A stretch of 64,000 nucleotides of DNA from Sphingomonas astaxanthinifaciens DSM 22298 (GCF_000711715.1 NZ_JONN01000002.1:310001-374000); one strand, 5' to 3'; shown: positions 9,384-18,116, counted from the first letter of the stretch. A program made the numbers and translations. The notes: generated by a model not told the origin, from the sequence alone.

Positions 9384-9413
9384 GCCGGCGAGGTTTCGCC
9401 CGCCGGCGGTTTT
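9384..9413 (+). other. Strong hairpin followed by GGTTTT in the ffh leader
   Basis: GCCGGCG (9384-9390) pairs perfectly with CGCCGGC (9401-9407), and GG/CC inside can extend the stem with one bulge. The run GGTTTT follows. It sits 36 bases before the ffh start and would lie in its leader, so it could be an attenuator-like element. No function is demonstrated. Confidence 0.45.
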
Positions 9414-9448
9414 CGCTTTGTGCCCGTCGATACCGGAGTTGAGTGAGA

Positions 9449-10906
9449 ATGTTCGAGACCCTCAGCGACCGCCTCGGCGGCGTATTCGACAAGCTTCGCG
9501 GCCGCGGCGCCCTCACCGAGGCCGACGTGCGCGGGGCCATGCGCGAAGTGCGCGTGGCGCTGCTCGAGGCCGACGTCGCGCTGCCGGTCGCCCGCGACTT
9601 CGTCGACCAGGTCACCGAGCGTGCGGTCGGCCAGGAAGTGCTGCGCTCGGTCACGCCGGGCCAGCAGGTCGTCAAGATCGTCAACGACGCGCTGGTCGAG
9701 ATGCTGGGCGCCGACAGCGCCGAGCTCGACCTCGCCGTCACCCCGCCCGCGGTCATCATGATGGTCGGCCTCCAGGGCTCGGGCAAGACGACCTCGACCG
9801 CCAAGCTGGCCAAGCGGATCACCGAAAAGGACCGCAAGAAGGTCCTGATGGCGAGCCTCGACGTCGCCCGTCCGGCGGCGCAGGAGCAGCTTGCCGTGCT
9901 CGGCCGCCAGGCCAAGGTCGACACGCTGCCGATCGTGCCCGGCCAGTCGCCGGTCGACATTGCCCGCCGCGCGCTCCAGTCGGCCAAGCTTCAGGGCTAT
10001 GACGTCCTGCTGCTCGACACCGCGGGCCGCCTCCACGTCGACGACAGCCTGATGGGCGAGATGAAGGCGGTCGCCGAGGTGAGCCGTCCGGCCGAGACCC
10101 TGCTCGTCGTCGACAGCCTGACCGGCCAGGACGCGGTCAACGTCGCCAAGGGCTTTGGCCAGCAGATCGACCTCACCGGCGTCATCCTCACCCGCATGGA
10201 TGGCGATGCCCGCGGCGGCGCGGCGCTGTCGATGCGCGCGGTCACCGGCAAGCCGATCAAGTTCGCCGGTACGGGCGAAGGCCTCGAGGCGCTCGAGCCC
10301 TTCCACCCGAGCCGCGTCGCCGGGCGCATCCTTGGCATGGGCGACGTCGTCAGCCTGGTCGAGCGCGCCGCCGAGACGATCAAGGTCGAGGACGCCGAAA
10401 AGCTCGCGGCCAAGATGGCCAAGGGCAAGTTCGACCTCGACGACCTGCGCATGCAGCTCCAGCAGATGCAGCGCATGGGCGGCCTTGGCGCGCTTGCCGG
10501 CATGATGCCCGGGATGAAGGGCATGAAGGGCGCGATGGAGAAGGCGCAGGACACCAAGGCGCTGATCCACCTCGAGGCGATGCTCTCCTCGATGACCGCG
10601 ACCGAGCGGGCCAAGCCCGGTCTCATCAACGCCAAGCGCAAGATCCGCATCGCCAAGGGCGCGGGACGGACCGTCCAGGACGTCAACAAGCTCCTCAAGA
10701 TGCATCAGGAGATGGAAGGCGCGATGAAGCGCCTCAAGAAGATGGGCGGCCTCGGCAAGCTCGCGGCGATGTTCGGCAAGGGCGGCATGGAGGGCGCGAT
10801 GGGCGGCCTCCTCCCCGGTGCCGGAGCGCCCGGCCTGCCGGGTCTTCCCGGGGGTTCCAGCCCGTTCGGCCTGCCGCCGGGCGGCGACCGTTTCAGCAAG
10901 AAATAA
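9449..10906 (+). CDS. ffh: Ffh, signal recognition particle protein (SRP54)
   Basis: Ffh binds SRP RNA and signal sequences and targets nascent membrane proteins to FtsY. The 485-residue product has the N domain, the G domain with Walker A GLQGSGKTT near residue 107, LLLDTAGRLHVD and LTRMDGDARGGAALS, and the Met-rich M domain (LQQMQRMGGLGALAGMMPGM). A Gly/Pro-rich tail ends the protein. I start at the ATG at 9449 because MFETLSDRL is the conserved N-terminus; a GTG two codons upstream is less likely. rpsP follows after 27 bases. Confidence 0.97.
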   Translation: MFETLSDRLGGVFDKLRGRGALTEADVRGAMREVRVALLEADVALPVARDFVDQVTERAVGQEVLRSVTPGQQVVKIVNDALVEMLGADSAELDLAVTPPAVIMMVGLQGSGKTTSTAKLAKRITEKDRKKVLMASLDVARPAAQEQLAVLGRQAKVDTLPIVPGQSPVDIARRALQSAKLQGYDVLLLDTAGRLHVDDSLMGEMKAVAEVSRPAETLLVVDSLTGQDAVNVAKGFGQQIDLTGVILTRMDGDARGGAALSMRAVTGKPIKFAGTGEGLEALEPFHPSRVAGRILGMGDVVSLVERAAETIKVEDAEKLAAKMAKGKFDLDDLRMQLQQMQRMGGLGALAGMMPGMKGMKGAMEKAQDTKALIHLEAMLSSMTATERAKPGLINAKRKIRIAKGAGRTVQDVNKLLKMHQEMEGAMKRLKKMGGLGKLAAMFGKGGMEGAMGGLLPGAGAPGLPGLPGGSSPFGLPPGGDRFSKK

Positions 10907-10933
10907 CAACGAACTAGAAGAAGGAATGAACCA

Positions 10934-11518
10934 ATGGCAGTAGCAATTCGCCTCGCTCGCGGCGGCTCCAAGAAGCGTCCTTATTATCGCATCGTCGTGG
11001 CCGACAGCCGCAACGCCCGTGACGGCCGCTTCATCGAGAAGGTCGGCACCTACAACCCGCTGCTCGCGAAGGATTCGCCCGAGCGCGTCAAGCTCGACCA
11101 CGACCGCATCAGCCACTGGCTGAGCGTCGGCGCCCAGCCGACCGATCGCGTCGCCCGCTTCCTCGACGCCGCCGGCCTCAAGGAGCGCACCGCGCGCAAC
11201 AACCCGAACAAGGGCAAGCCGGGCGAGAAGGCGACCGAGCGCGCCGAGGAGCGTGCGACCAAGGCCGCTGAGGCCGCCGAGGCCGCTGCCGCCGCCGCCG
11301 CCGAGCCGGCCCCGGCCGAAGAGCCGGCCGCCGAGGAAGTGGTCGCCGAGGAGGCTGCCGCCGAGACCCCGGTCGTCGAGGAAGCCGCTGCCGAGGCTCC
11401 GGCCGAGGAAGCTCCGGCCGCCGAGGCCGAGCCGGTCAGCGCCCCGACCCAGCCCGAGCCGGCCGAAGGTTCGGACGAGGCCGCTCCGGCCGAAGGCGCC
11501 GAGAAGGCCGAAGGCTAA
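10934..11518 (+). CDS. rpsP: Ribosomal protein bS16 with a long Ala/Glu-rich C-terminal extension
   Basis: Residues 1-82 are a standard bS16 ([20 protein letters not shown] ... [22 protein letters not shown]), a 30S protein needed for assembly. The remaining 110 or so residues are low-complexity Ala/Glu/Pro repeats ([20 protein letters not shown]), more than doubling the usual length of about 80-90. Alphaproteobacterial bS16 proteins often have shorter tails of this kind. A good AAGGA Shine-Dalgarno precedes the ATG. It lies between ffh and rimM, the usual order. Confidence 0.97.
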   Translation: MAVAIRLARGGSKKRPYYRIVVADSRNARDGRFIEKVGTYNPLLAKDSPERVKLDHDRISHWLSVGAQPTDRVARFLDAAGLKERTARNNPNKGKPGEKATERAEERATKAAEAAEAAAAAAAEPAPAEEPAAEEVVAEEAAAETPVVEEAAAEAPAEEAPAAEAEPVSAPTQPEPAEGSDEAAPAEGAEKAEG

Positions 11519-11526
11519 GCCATGTC

Positions 11527-11585
11527 CCTCGACTTCGCTCGGGACAAGCGGAGCCACGCTCCGTTGGTGCCGGGCGAAGTCGAGA
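11527..11585. repeat. REP-like nested palindrome between rpsP and rimM
   Basis: TCGACTTCGCTCGG pairs with CCGGGCGAAGTCGA with one mismatch, and CGGAGC-CAC-GCTCCG forms an inner hairpin. The whole 59-base element can fold as a cruciform. Sequences of this form recur between genes in many sphingomonad chromosomes (general knowledge). It fills almost the whole rpsP-rimM gap and may modulate read-through or mRNA stability. Confidence 0.7.
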
Positions 11586-11595
11586 CCCATTGCCG

Positions 11596-12078
11596 ATGAC
11601 GACCCGCATCACCCTTGCCGCCATCGCCGGCGCCCATGGCGTCCGCGGCGAGGTGCGCCTCAAGTTGTTTGGCGAGGGGCCCGAGAGCCTCCGCGCCCAC
11701 GACAAGCTTCATGTCGGCGGCCAGCTTCGCCGGCTGCTCCATGTCGGCGGCACGGCCAAGAGCCCGACCGCGCGCTTCGAGGGCGTCGCCGACCGCAATG
11801 CCGCCGAGGCGCTTCGGGGCACCTTGGTCGAGGTCGACCGTGACGCCTTGCCGCCACTTGGCGAGGGCGAATATTATCATGCCGACCTCCTCGGCCTGCC
11901 CTGCGTGGACGGCGACGGAGCCGCACTCGGCACCGTGGTCGCGGTCGAGAATTTCGGCGCCGGCGACCTCCTCGAAATCGAACGTGACGGCGGCAAGCGC
12001 GCGCTCATCCCGTTCCGGCCCGGGATCGCCGACCTCGAGGACGGCCGCATCGTGCTCGACCCCGCTTTCCTCGCCTAG
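11596..12078 (+). CDS. rimM: RimM, 16S rRNA processing / 30S maturation factor
   Basis: RimM helps mature the 30S head region around S19. The 160-residue product has the N-terminal RimM beta-barrel (TLAAIAGAHGVRGEVRLKLF) and the PRC-barrel C-terminal half (EYYHADLLGLPC ... ALIPFRPGIADL). The ATG at 11596 gives the conserved start; a TTG two codons earlier is unlikely. In most proteobacteria trmD and rplS follow, but here the next gene is cheA. Confidence 0.95.
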   Translation: MTTRITLAAIAGAHGVRGEVRLKLFGEGPESLRAHDKLHVGGQLRRLLHVGGTAKSPTARFEGVADRNAAEALRGTLVEVDRDALPPLGEGEYYHADLLGLPCVDGDGAALGTVVAVENFGAGDLLEIERDGGKRALIPFRPGIADLEDGRIVLDPAFLA

Positions 12079-12092
12079 CCCACTAACGCGCC

Positions 12093-12104
12093 CTTAACCC
12101 TCGC
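12093..12104 (+). promoter_or_regulatory. 12-base motif shared by the cheA and cheY upstream regions
   Basis: CTTAACCCTCGC occurs here, 40 bases before cheA, and again identically at 14947-14958, 53 bases before cheY. The shared placement suggests a promoter element or operator. Coincidence is possible. Confidence 0.35.
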
Positions 12105-12144
12105 GCGTTACCTCGGCCCTGATGCAGCCGAGTGAAGTGAGGCC

Positions 12145-14499
12145 ATGGACGATCTGATTGCCGATTTCGTCTCCGAATGCCGGGACATGCTGGAAAGCCT
12201 CGGCGGCGAGATCGTCGCCTGGGAGGCGCAGCCGCAGGACCGCGCCCGGCTCGACAGCATTTTCCGCTTCGTCCACACGGTGAAGGGAAATTGCGGCTTT
12301 TTCGACTTTCCCCGGCTCGAGGCGCTGAGCCACGCCGCCGAGGACGCGCTCGCCGATGTCCGCGCCGGCCGCCGCCAGCCCGATCCGGCCCTCGTCAGCG
12401 CGGTCCTCGCGGTGATCGACCGGATCGGCGAGATGGTCGAGGTGATCGCCGCCGGCCAGCCGCTTCCGGACGGCAGCGACGAGGACCTGATCGAGGCCCT
12501 CAAGCCCGGCGCCGAGCAGCCCGCCCAACCGGCCCAGCCCGCGCCTGCGGCCAACCCCGTCGCCAATGCCTTCGCCAGCGGCGCCGCGCCGCGCACCATC
12601 CGCCTGTCGGTCGACCTACTCGACCGGATGATGAGCGGGGTCAGCGACCTCGTCCTCGCCCGCAACGAGCTGGCCCGGCGGCTGCGCGACGGCAATGCCG
12701 ATGTCGCGGTGGCCGGCGCCTTCGAGCGGATGAGCGGGATCATCGCCGAGATGCGCGACGCCATCACCCGGACCCGGATGCAGCGGATCGAGAGCCTGTT
12801 CGTCGGCCTGCCGCGGATGGTCCGCGACCTTTCCGCCGAGCTCGGTCGCCAGGTGCTCGTCGACATCGACGGCGGCGACGTCGAACTCGACCGCGAGATG
12901 ATCGAGATGATCCGCGACCCCCTGACCCACATCGTCCGCAACGCGGTCGACCACGGGATCGAGCCCCCGGCCGAGCGGCTCAAGGCCGGCAAGCGCGAGA
13001 TCGGCCTCCTGAGCGTCTCGGCGCGCCAGTCGGGCAACCAGATCCTGATCGACATCGTCGACGACGGCCGCGGGATCGACGGCAAGAAGCTCGTCGCCAA
13101 GGCGCTCGACGTCGGCATCATCGAAAGCGCCGACGCGGCCCGCCTGTCGTCGCGCGAGCAGCTCAACCTCATCTTCGAGGCCGGCCTGTCGACCGCACGC
13201 GAGGTGACCAGCATCTCGGGCCGCGGGGTCGGCATGGACGTCGTCCGCTCCAACGTCGAGCGGATCGGCGGTCTGGTCGAAGTCGAAAGCAAGGTCGGGC
13301 AGGGGACCCGCATCACCGTCCGGGTGCCGCTGACCCTCACCATCATTCCCGCGCTCACCGTCTCGATCGGCAACCAGCATTTCGCCATTCCCCGGGTCGC
13401 GATCGAGGAGATCGTGCGAGCGGGCGGCGAGGCGGTCGAACTGTCCCATGTCGGCGGCGCGGGCATCGTCACCATCCGCGGCCGCCGGGTCCCCGAGATC
13501 GTGCTCGCAGACGTGCTCGGCCTCGACAGCCCGCTCACCGAGGAGGAGCGCACCTTGATCGTCCTCAAGCCCGCCGGCGGCGACGTCTATGCGCTGGCGG
13601 TCGACCGGGTCCACGACCATGAGGAACTGGTGGTCAAGCCCGCCGCGCCCGCGGTGATGGCGACCGGCCTCTATGCCGGGACCACGCTTGCCGACGACGG
13701 CTCGCCCATCCTGCTGTTCGACCCCGCCGGGCTCGCCCGCGTCGGCGGCGTCAAGATCGAGACCCAGGAACGCAGCGTCCGCCTGCTCGACGAGGCCGCG
13801 CCCGCCAAGGCCGAGGAAGCGACCCCCGTGCTCCTGTTCCGTGACCGGCTCGGCAACCGCCGCGCGATCCGCCTGGGGATCGTCGACCGGATCGAGGAAG
13901 TCCCGGGCAGCGCGATTTCCATGGCCGCGGGCCGGATCCGCGTGCAGCTCGGCCAGGACATACTGCCGCTGGCCGGGATCGACGTGCCCCCGGAGGCGCA
14001 CGAGAAGGTCCGCCTGTTCCGCCTCAGCGACGGCGACGTCCAGCTCGGCCTCGCCTTCCGCGAGGTGATCGACCTCGACGCCATCGCCGAGAATGTCATT
14101 CCCGCCGACGTGCCGGGTCCGGTCGAGGGGGTGACCCTCGTCGCCGGCGAGCCCGCCGAACTGGTCGACGCCCACTGGCTGTTCGCGACCGAAGGGCAGG
14201 GGGCGGCCGCGCTCGACACCCCGCCGGTGTGCCGCCTCGACCTCGCCGACCCGTGGGTCCGCAACATGCTCCGACCGATCGTCGAGGCCGCGGGCTATCG
14301 CGTGGTGCCGAGCGACAGCGAGGTCGCCGCCGACCTCGCCATTGCCTGGGCCGGGACCGAGGGGGCCGCCGCGAAGCGGACGCTCTGGCTCAGCCCCGAG
14401 CCCGACGCGCCGGCCAACGAAAATCACATCTACCGCTACGACCGCGCTGGCCTGCTGGTCGCGCTGCGCGATGCCGCCGCCAGGGGAGCAAAGGCATGA
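12145..14499 (+). CDS. cheA: CheA chemotaxis histidine kinase with two CheW-like domains and a degenerate receiver tail
   Basis: CheA autophosphorylates in response to chemoreceptors and passes phosphate to CheY and CheB. Domains seen: Hpt with the phospho-acceptor His44 (FVHTVKGNCGFF); a short Pro/Ala linker with no obvious P2 domain; a dimerisation helix pair near 150-220; an HATPase with N box (HIVRNAVDHG), DDGRGID and SGRGVGMDVV; a CheW-like regulatory domain (about 390-530); and a second CheW-like region (about 560-690). Residues about 693-784 look like a receiver (VRNMLRPIVEAAGYRVVPSD) that has lost the acceptor Asp. It heads a five-gene cluster and overlaps cheW by four bases. Confidence 0.95.
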   Translation: MDDLIADFVSECRDMLESLGGEIVAWEAQPQDRARLDSIFRFVHTVKGNCGFFDFPRLEALSHAAEDALADVRAGRRQPDPALVSAVLAVIDRIGEMVEVIAAGQPLPDGSDEDLIEALKPGAEQPAQPAQPAPAANPVANAFASGAAPRTIRLSVDLLDRMMSGVSDLVLARNELARRLRDGNADVAVAGAFERMSGIIAEMRDAITRTRMQRIESLFVGLPRMVRDLSAELGRQVLVDIDGGDVELDREMIEMIRDPLTHIVRNAVDHGIEPPAERLKAGKREIGLLSVSARQSGNQILIDIVDDGRGIDGKKLVAKALDVGIIESADAARLSSREQLNLIFEAGLSTAREVTSISGRGVGMDVVRSNVERIGGLVEVESKVGQGTRITVRVPLTLTIIPALTVSIGNQHFAIPRVAIEEIVRAGGEAVELSHVGGAGIVTIRGRRVPEIVLADVLGLDSPLTEEERTLIVLKPAGGDVYALAVDRVHDHEELVVKPAAPAVMATGLYAGTTLADDGSPILLFDPAGLARVGGVKIETQERSVRLLDEAAPAKAEEATPVLLFRDRLGNRRAIRLGIVDRIEEVPGSAISMAAGRIRVQLGQDILPLAGIDVPPEAHEKVRLFRLSDGDVQLGLAFREVIDLDAIAENVIPADVPGPVEGVTLVAGEPAELVDAHWLFATEGQGAAALDTPPVCRLDLADPWVRNMLRPIVEAAGYRVVPSDSEVAADLAIAWAGTEGAAAKRTLWLSPEPDAPANENHIYRYDRAGLLVALRDAAARGAKA

Positions 14500-14939
14500 A
14501 CGAACTCCTGCTCGTGGTCCGGATCGCCGGCCAGCGCGTCGCCATGCCCGCCGCGCGGATCGAGAGCGTGGTCGAGCTCGACACCCTCATTCCAGTGCCC
14601 CGCGCGGCCGAGCATGTCGCGGGCCTCTCGGCGCTGCGCAGCCGGGTGCTGACGGTGATCTGCTGCCGCCGTTCGCTCGGGCTCGACATGCCCGACGTGC
14701 TCGACGGCATCCTCGAAGCCGCGGTGACCGAGCTCGACGGCCATCATTATGCGTTGATCGTCGACGGGGTCGAGGACGTGATCGAGGCCCAGAGCGATCC
14801 CGCGCCGGTCCGCGCGGCCATGGGCGAGGGCTGGGAGCGGGTCTCGACCGGCATGGTCGAGACCGAGGAAGGCGCGCTGCTGCTGGTCGACGTCGGCGCG
14901 CTGGTCGCCGGCCCCGATGCCGCCCGGCAGGCGGCCTGA
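14496..14939 (+). CDS. cheW: CheW coupling protein
   Basis: This 147-residue single-domain protein bridges chemoreceptors and CheA. It shows the CheW fold pattern (LLVVRIAGQRVAMPAARIESVVELDTLIPVP) and the late segment LIVDGVEDVIEAQ. The start ATG overlaps the cheA stop (ATGA), which implies coupled translation. Cys pairs (VICCRRS) are present but no special role is known. Confidence 0.92.
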   Translation: MNELLLVVRIAGQRVAMPAARIESVVELDTLIPVPRAAEHVAGLSALRSRVLTVICCRRSLGLDMPDVLDGILEAAVTELDGHHYALIVDGVEDVIEAQSDPAPVRAAMGEGWERVSTGMVETEEGALLLVDVGALVAGPDAARQAA

Positions 14940-14946
14940 CCAAAAT

Positions 14947-14958
14947 CTTAACCCTCGC
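14947..14958 (+). promoter_or_regulatory. Second copy of the CTTAACCCTCGC motif, upstream of cheY
   Basis: The 12 bases are identical to 12093-12104 and lie in the only sizeable gap of the che cluster (72 bases). This suggests cheY-cheB-cheR may have its own promoter. Confidence 0.35.
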
Positions 14959-15011
14959 AGGCTAGACCTCCTTTCAACGAACCAACTGCTTCTCGGAACG
15001 GTGCTCCACTT

Positions 15012-15377
15012 ATGAAGACCTGCCTCATCGTCGACGACTCCAAGGTCATCCGGAAGGTCGCGCGCCACATCCTCGAGACGCTCGAATTCAGCGTCGAGGA
15101 GGCCGGCGACGGCCGCGAGGCGCTCGAGCGCTGCGAGGCGGCGATGCCCGACGTGGTTCTGCTCGACTGGAACATGCCGGTGATGAGCGGCATGGAATTT
15201 TTGAAGCTCCTTCGCCAGCGCGGCCACAGCGACCAGCCCAAGGTCGTCTTCTGCACCACCGAGAACGACATGGCGCATATCCGCGCCGCGCTCGAGGCTG
15301 GGGCGGACGAATATGTGATGAAGCCGTTCGACCGCGAGACGCTCCACATCAAGCTGCAACTCGTCGGCGTCGCCTGA
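15012..15377 (+). CDS. cheY: CheY chemotaxis response regulator
   Basis: This 121-residue single receiver domain has all active-site residues: Asp8 and Asp9, phospho-acceptor Asp52 (LLDWNMP), Thr83, Tyr101 and Lys104 (MKPF). Phospho-CheY binds the flagellar switch, or another output if the cluster controls a non-flagellar response. No flagellar genes lie in this window. cheB starts 10 bases after its stop. Confidence 0.94.
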   Translation: MKTCLIVDDSKVIRKVARHILETLEFSVEEAGDGREALERCEAAMPDVVLLDWNMPVMSGMEFLKLLRQRGHSDQPKVVFCTTENDMAHIRAALEAGADEYVMKPFDRETLHIKLQLVGVA

Positions 15378-15387
15378 GCCTCCTCCC

Positions 15388-16485
15388 ATGGCTTCGGCGC
15401 TCGCCAGACAGACCGCGGCGCCCCATCACCCGCAGGTCCGCCCGCTTCGGCTGATGATCGTCGACGATTCGCTCGTCGCGCGCGCGGTGCTGACGCGGAT
15501 GGTCGAACTGGGCGGCGGGATCGAGATCGCCGCCGTCGCCGGCACCGCCGAGGACGCAGTCGAGGCGCTCGCCCACGTCCGCGTCGATGTCATTCTCCTC
15601 GACCTCGAAATGCCGGGGGCGGGTGGGCTGAACAAGCTTCCCGACATCCTGCGCGTCGCGCGCGGGGCCCGGGTCCTGATCGTTTCCAGCCTTGCCGAGG
15701 AAGGCGCCGCGGCGACCGTCCGGGCGCTGGCGCAGGGCGCCGCCGACACCTTGCTCAAGCCCGGCACCGGGCGCATCCAGGGCCGCTTCGCCGACATCCT
15801 GATCGCCAAGATCCGCGCGCTCGGGATCACCGAGGAAGAGGAAGCGACCCCGTCGGGCCCGACGCCCGCGCCGCTCCGCGCGATGGCGACCGAGGAATTG
15901 TCGCTGCTCGCGGTCGGCGCCTCGACCGGCGGGATCCACGCGCTCGGCCGCTTCTTCGCCGACCTGCCGCGCCGGATCCACGCGCCTATCATCGTCACCC
16001 AGCACCTGCCGCCACCCTTCATGGACGTCTTCGCGCGCCAGCTTGGGACTGCCGCCAAGCGCGTCACTCGCATCGCTGCCGACGGCATGCGCCTCGTCGA
16101 CGACGAAATCCTGATCGCGCCGGGCGATGCCCACCTCACCGTCGAGGAGCGCCGTGACGGAAGTCTCGCGGTGCGCCTGACCGGCGGGCGGGCCTCGAGC
16201 GGGTGCCTTCCGAGCGTCGACCCGATGCTGGCCAGCGTCGCCGCGCTCAAGCGCCCCGGCGCGGTCGGGGTGATCCTGTCGGGCATGGGCCGCGACGGGG
16301 TCGAGGGCTCGACCGCGCTGGTCGCAAGCGGGGGATCGGTCCTGGTCCAGGACGAAGAGACGAGCGCGGTCTGGGGAATGCCGCGCGCCGTCGCCGAGGC
16401 GGGGCTCGCCGCCGCCATCCTGCCCCCGGAAAAACTTGCCCGTCGTGTTGCGTCCCGGATTGGCCAGACCCATGCAGATCAGTGA
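15388..16485 (+). CDS. cheB: CheB receptor methylesterase/deamidase
   Basis: The 365-residue enzyme removes methyl groups from chemoreceptors for adaptation. It has a receiver domain (Asp26, Asp27, acceptor Asp72, Lys124) and a C-terminal methylesterase domain with the catalytic triad Ser179 (GASTGG), His206 (TQHLP) and Asp303 (GMGRDG). The N-terminal 18 residues before the receiver are an unusual extension and the true start could be slightly later. It overlaps cheR by 14 bases. Confidence 0.95.
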   Translation: MASALARQTAAPHHPQVRPLRLMIVDDSLVARAVLTRMVELGGGIEIAAVAGTAEDAVEALAHVRVDVILLDLEMPGAGGLNKLPDILRVARGARVLIVSSLAEEGAAATVRALAQGAADTLLKPGTGRIQGRFADILIAKIRALGITEEEEATPSGPTPAPLRAMATEELSLLAVGASTGGIHALGRFFADLPRRIHAPIIVTQHLPPPFMDVFARQLGTAAKRVTRIAADGMRLVDDEILIAPGDAHLTVEERRDGSLAVRLTGGRASSGCLPSVDPMLASVAALKRPGAVGVILSGMGRDGVEGSTALVASGGSVLVQDEETSAVWGMPRAVAEAGLAAAILPPEKLARRVASRIGQTHADQ

Positions 16486-17308
16486 TTCCAGCTCCCGGAT
16501 CCTCGCGGGCATGCTCGAGGCCCGCACCGGGCAGCAGCTGACCATGAGCCGTCGCTGGCGGCTCGAGACGGCGCTGTCGCAATTGCTGCGCGAGCGCGGG
16601 ATCGCCAGCATCGACGAGCTCATCACCATCCTCGTCATGGGCCGCGAGCCCAGCCTGTCGACCCGGGTCGTGGAGGCTTTGTTGAACAACGAAACCTATT
16701 TCTTCCGCGATCGCGTGCCGTTCGACCTCCTCAAGGCCTCGGCGCTGCCCGAGCTCGCGCGCCGCCGCGAGGGGTCGAAGACGCTCCGCGTCTGGTCGGC
16801 GGGCTGCTCGGCGGGGCAGGAGGCCTACAGCCTCGCCATGCTGTTCGCCGAGGACCCTGTCCGCTGGAACGGCTGGACGATCGACATCCTCGCCAGCGAC
16901 GTCAGCGAAAGCGTGGTCGAGCGGGCGCGGGCGGGCACCTATACCCAGTTCGAGGTCCAGCGCGGCCTCGGAATCCAGCAGATGATCCGCTGGTTCGAGG
17001 AGACCCCGGCGGGCTGGCGCGCGGCCGAGGCGCTGCGCAAGTCGGTCCGCTTCCAGGTCCACAATTTGCTCGAGCCGCCACCGCATCCGGGCCGGTTCGA
17101 CCTCATCCTGTGCCGCAACGTCCTTCTCTACCTGAACGACGCGACCCGCAGGAAGGCCTTCGACCGGCTCTCCGCCGCGCTGTCGCCCGATGGCTGGCTG
17201 ATGCTCGGGGCAGGGGAGACGGTGATCGGCCAGGCGACCAGCCTCGAAACCGACCGCGAGATGCGCGGCCTCTACCGGCTCAAGGACCAGTCGGCCAAGG
17301 CGGCCTAA
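16472..17308 (+). CDS. cheR: CheR receptor methyltransferase
   Basis: This 278-residue SAM-dependent enzyme methylates glutamates of chemoreceptors, opposing CheB. Visible are the N-terminal helical domain, the substrate-site motif NNETYFFRD, the SAM motif VWSAGCSAGQEAYSLAM and FDLILCRNVLLYLN. The ATG at 16472 lies inside the end of cheB; the upstream in-frame GTG/CTG codons would add residues absent from the family. It is the last gene of the cluster. No cheD or cheZ is present. Confidence 0.94.
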   Translation: MQISDSSSRILAGMLEARTGQQLTMSRRWRLETALSQLLRERGIASIDELITILVMGREPSLSTRVVEALLNNETYFFRDRVPFDLLKASALPELARRREGSKTLRVWSAGCSAGQEAYSLAMLFAEDPVRWNGWTIDILASDVSESVVERARAGTYTQFEVQRGLGIQQMIRWFEETPAGWRAAEALRKSVRFQVHNLLEPPPHPGRFDLILCRNVLLYLNDATRRKAFDRLSAALSPDGWLMLGAGETVIGQATSLETDREMRGLYRLKDQSAKAA

Positions 17309-17349
17309 GCCTCTTGACCTGGCGCGCCGCTTTTTGTCCCTAGGGGCCC

Positions 17350-18039
17350 GTGGACTTCATCTCCCGCCCTTCTCCCAACCATGACGAGCGCGCGCTGCCG
17401 GTCAGCATGATCGTGCTCCATTATACCGGCATGCCCACGGCCGAGGGGGCGCTCGACCGGCTCTGCTCGCCCGAGGCCAAGGTCTCGGCCCATTATTGCG
17501 TCGACGAGGACGGCACCATCTACTCCCTTGTCGAGGAGGAGCGCCGCGCCTGGCACGCGGGGAAGAGCTTCTGGCGCGGGATCCGCGACGTCAACAGCGC
17601 CAGCATCGGGATCGAGATCGTCAATCCCGGCCACGAATTCGGCTATCGCCCCTTTCCCGACGAGCAGATCGCCGCGCTGATTCCCTTGGTCGCGCGGATC
17701 AAGGACCGCCACGGCATCGGCCGCGGCAATGTCGTCGCTCATTCGGACATCGCGCCGACCCGCAAGGAGGATCCGGGCGAGCTGTTCCCATGGGAGGCGC
17801 TCGCCAAGCGCCGCCTCGCGCTGCCGAGCCCGACCCGCAACCTCATCGACCCTTATTGGTCCGACGCCGCCTTCCTGCTCGCGCTCGAGCGCTTCGGCTA
17901 TGACGTCACCGACAGCTGGAAGGCCGTGATCGCCTTCCAGCGCCGCTTCCGGCCAGAGCGGATCGACGGGATCATCGATGGCGAATGCCGGGCGAAGCTC
18001 CTCGCCCTGCTGCTGCCGCGGCCGCAGGGCGAGCCCTGA
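17350..18039 (+). CDS. AmpD-like N-acetylmuramoyl-L-alanine amidase
   Basis: The 229-residue product has an amidase_2 domain with the zinc ligands expected for the family: the His of IVLHYTG, the His of AWHAGKS or VAHSDIAPTRKEDPG, and the terminal Asp of the latter motif. A C-terminal peptidoglycan-binding_1-type segment follows (about 170-225). No signal peptide is visible, which fits cytoplasmic recycling of anhydro-muropeptides like AmpD/AmiD. Translation starts at a GTG. It stands alone between cheR and ettA. Confidence 0.88.
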   Translation: MDFISRPSPNHDERALPVSMIVLHYTGMPTAEGALDRLCSPEAKVSAHYCVDEDGTIYSLVEEERRAWHAGKSFWRGIRDVNSASIGIEIVNPGHEFGYRPFPDEQIAALIPLVARIKDRHGIGRGNVVAHSDIAPTRKEDPGELFPWEALAKRRLALPSPTRNLIDPYWSDAAFLLALERFGYDVTDSWKAVIAFQRRFRPERIDGIIDGECRAKLLALLLPRPQGEP

Positions 18040-18116
18040 CGCTAGGCAAAGGCGCCTCGAGCGACTATCTGGCGCGCAACCCCATTCAGACCGTCTAGCT
18101 AAGGATCCGCGACCCC

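Noticed and set aside
9219..9448. Possible SRP RNA gene beside ffh
   Set aside because: The conserved SRP RNA core (GGAAGGAAGCA-like) is not present.
12093..12111. CtrA-type binding site upstream of cheA
   Set aside because: TTAA and TTAC are 10 bases apart, not the 7 expected for TTAA-N7-TTAA.
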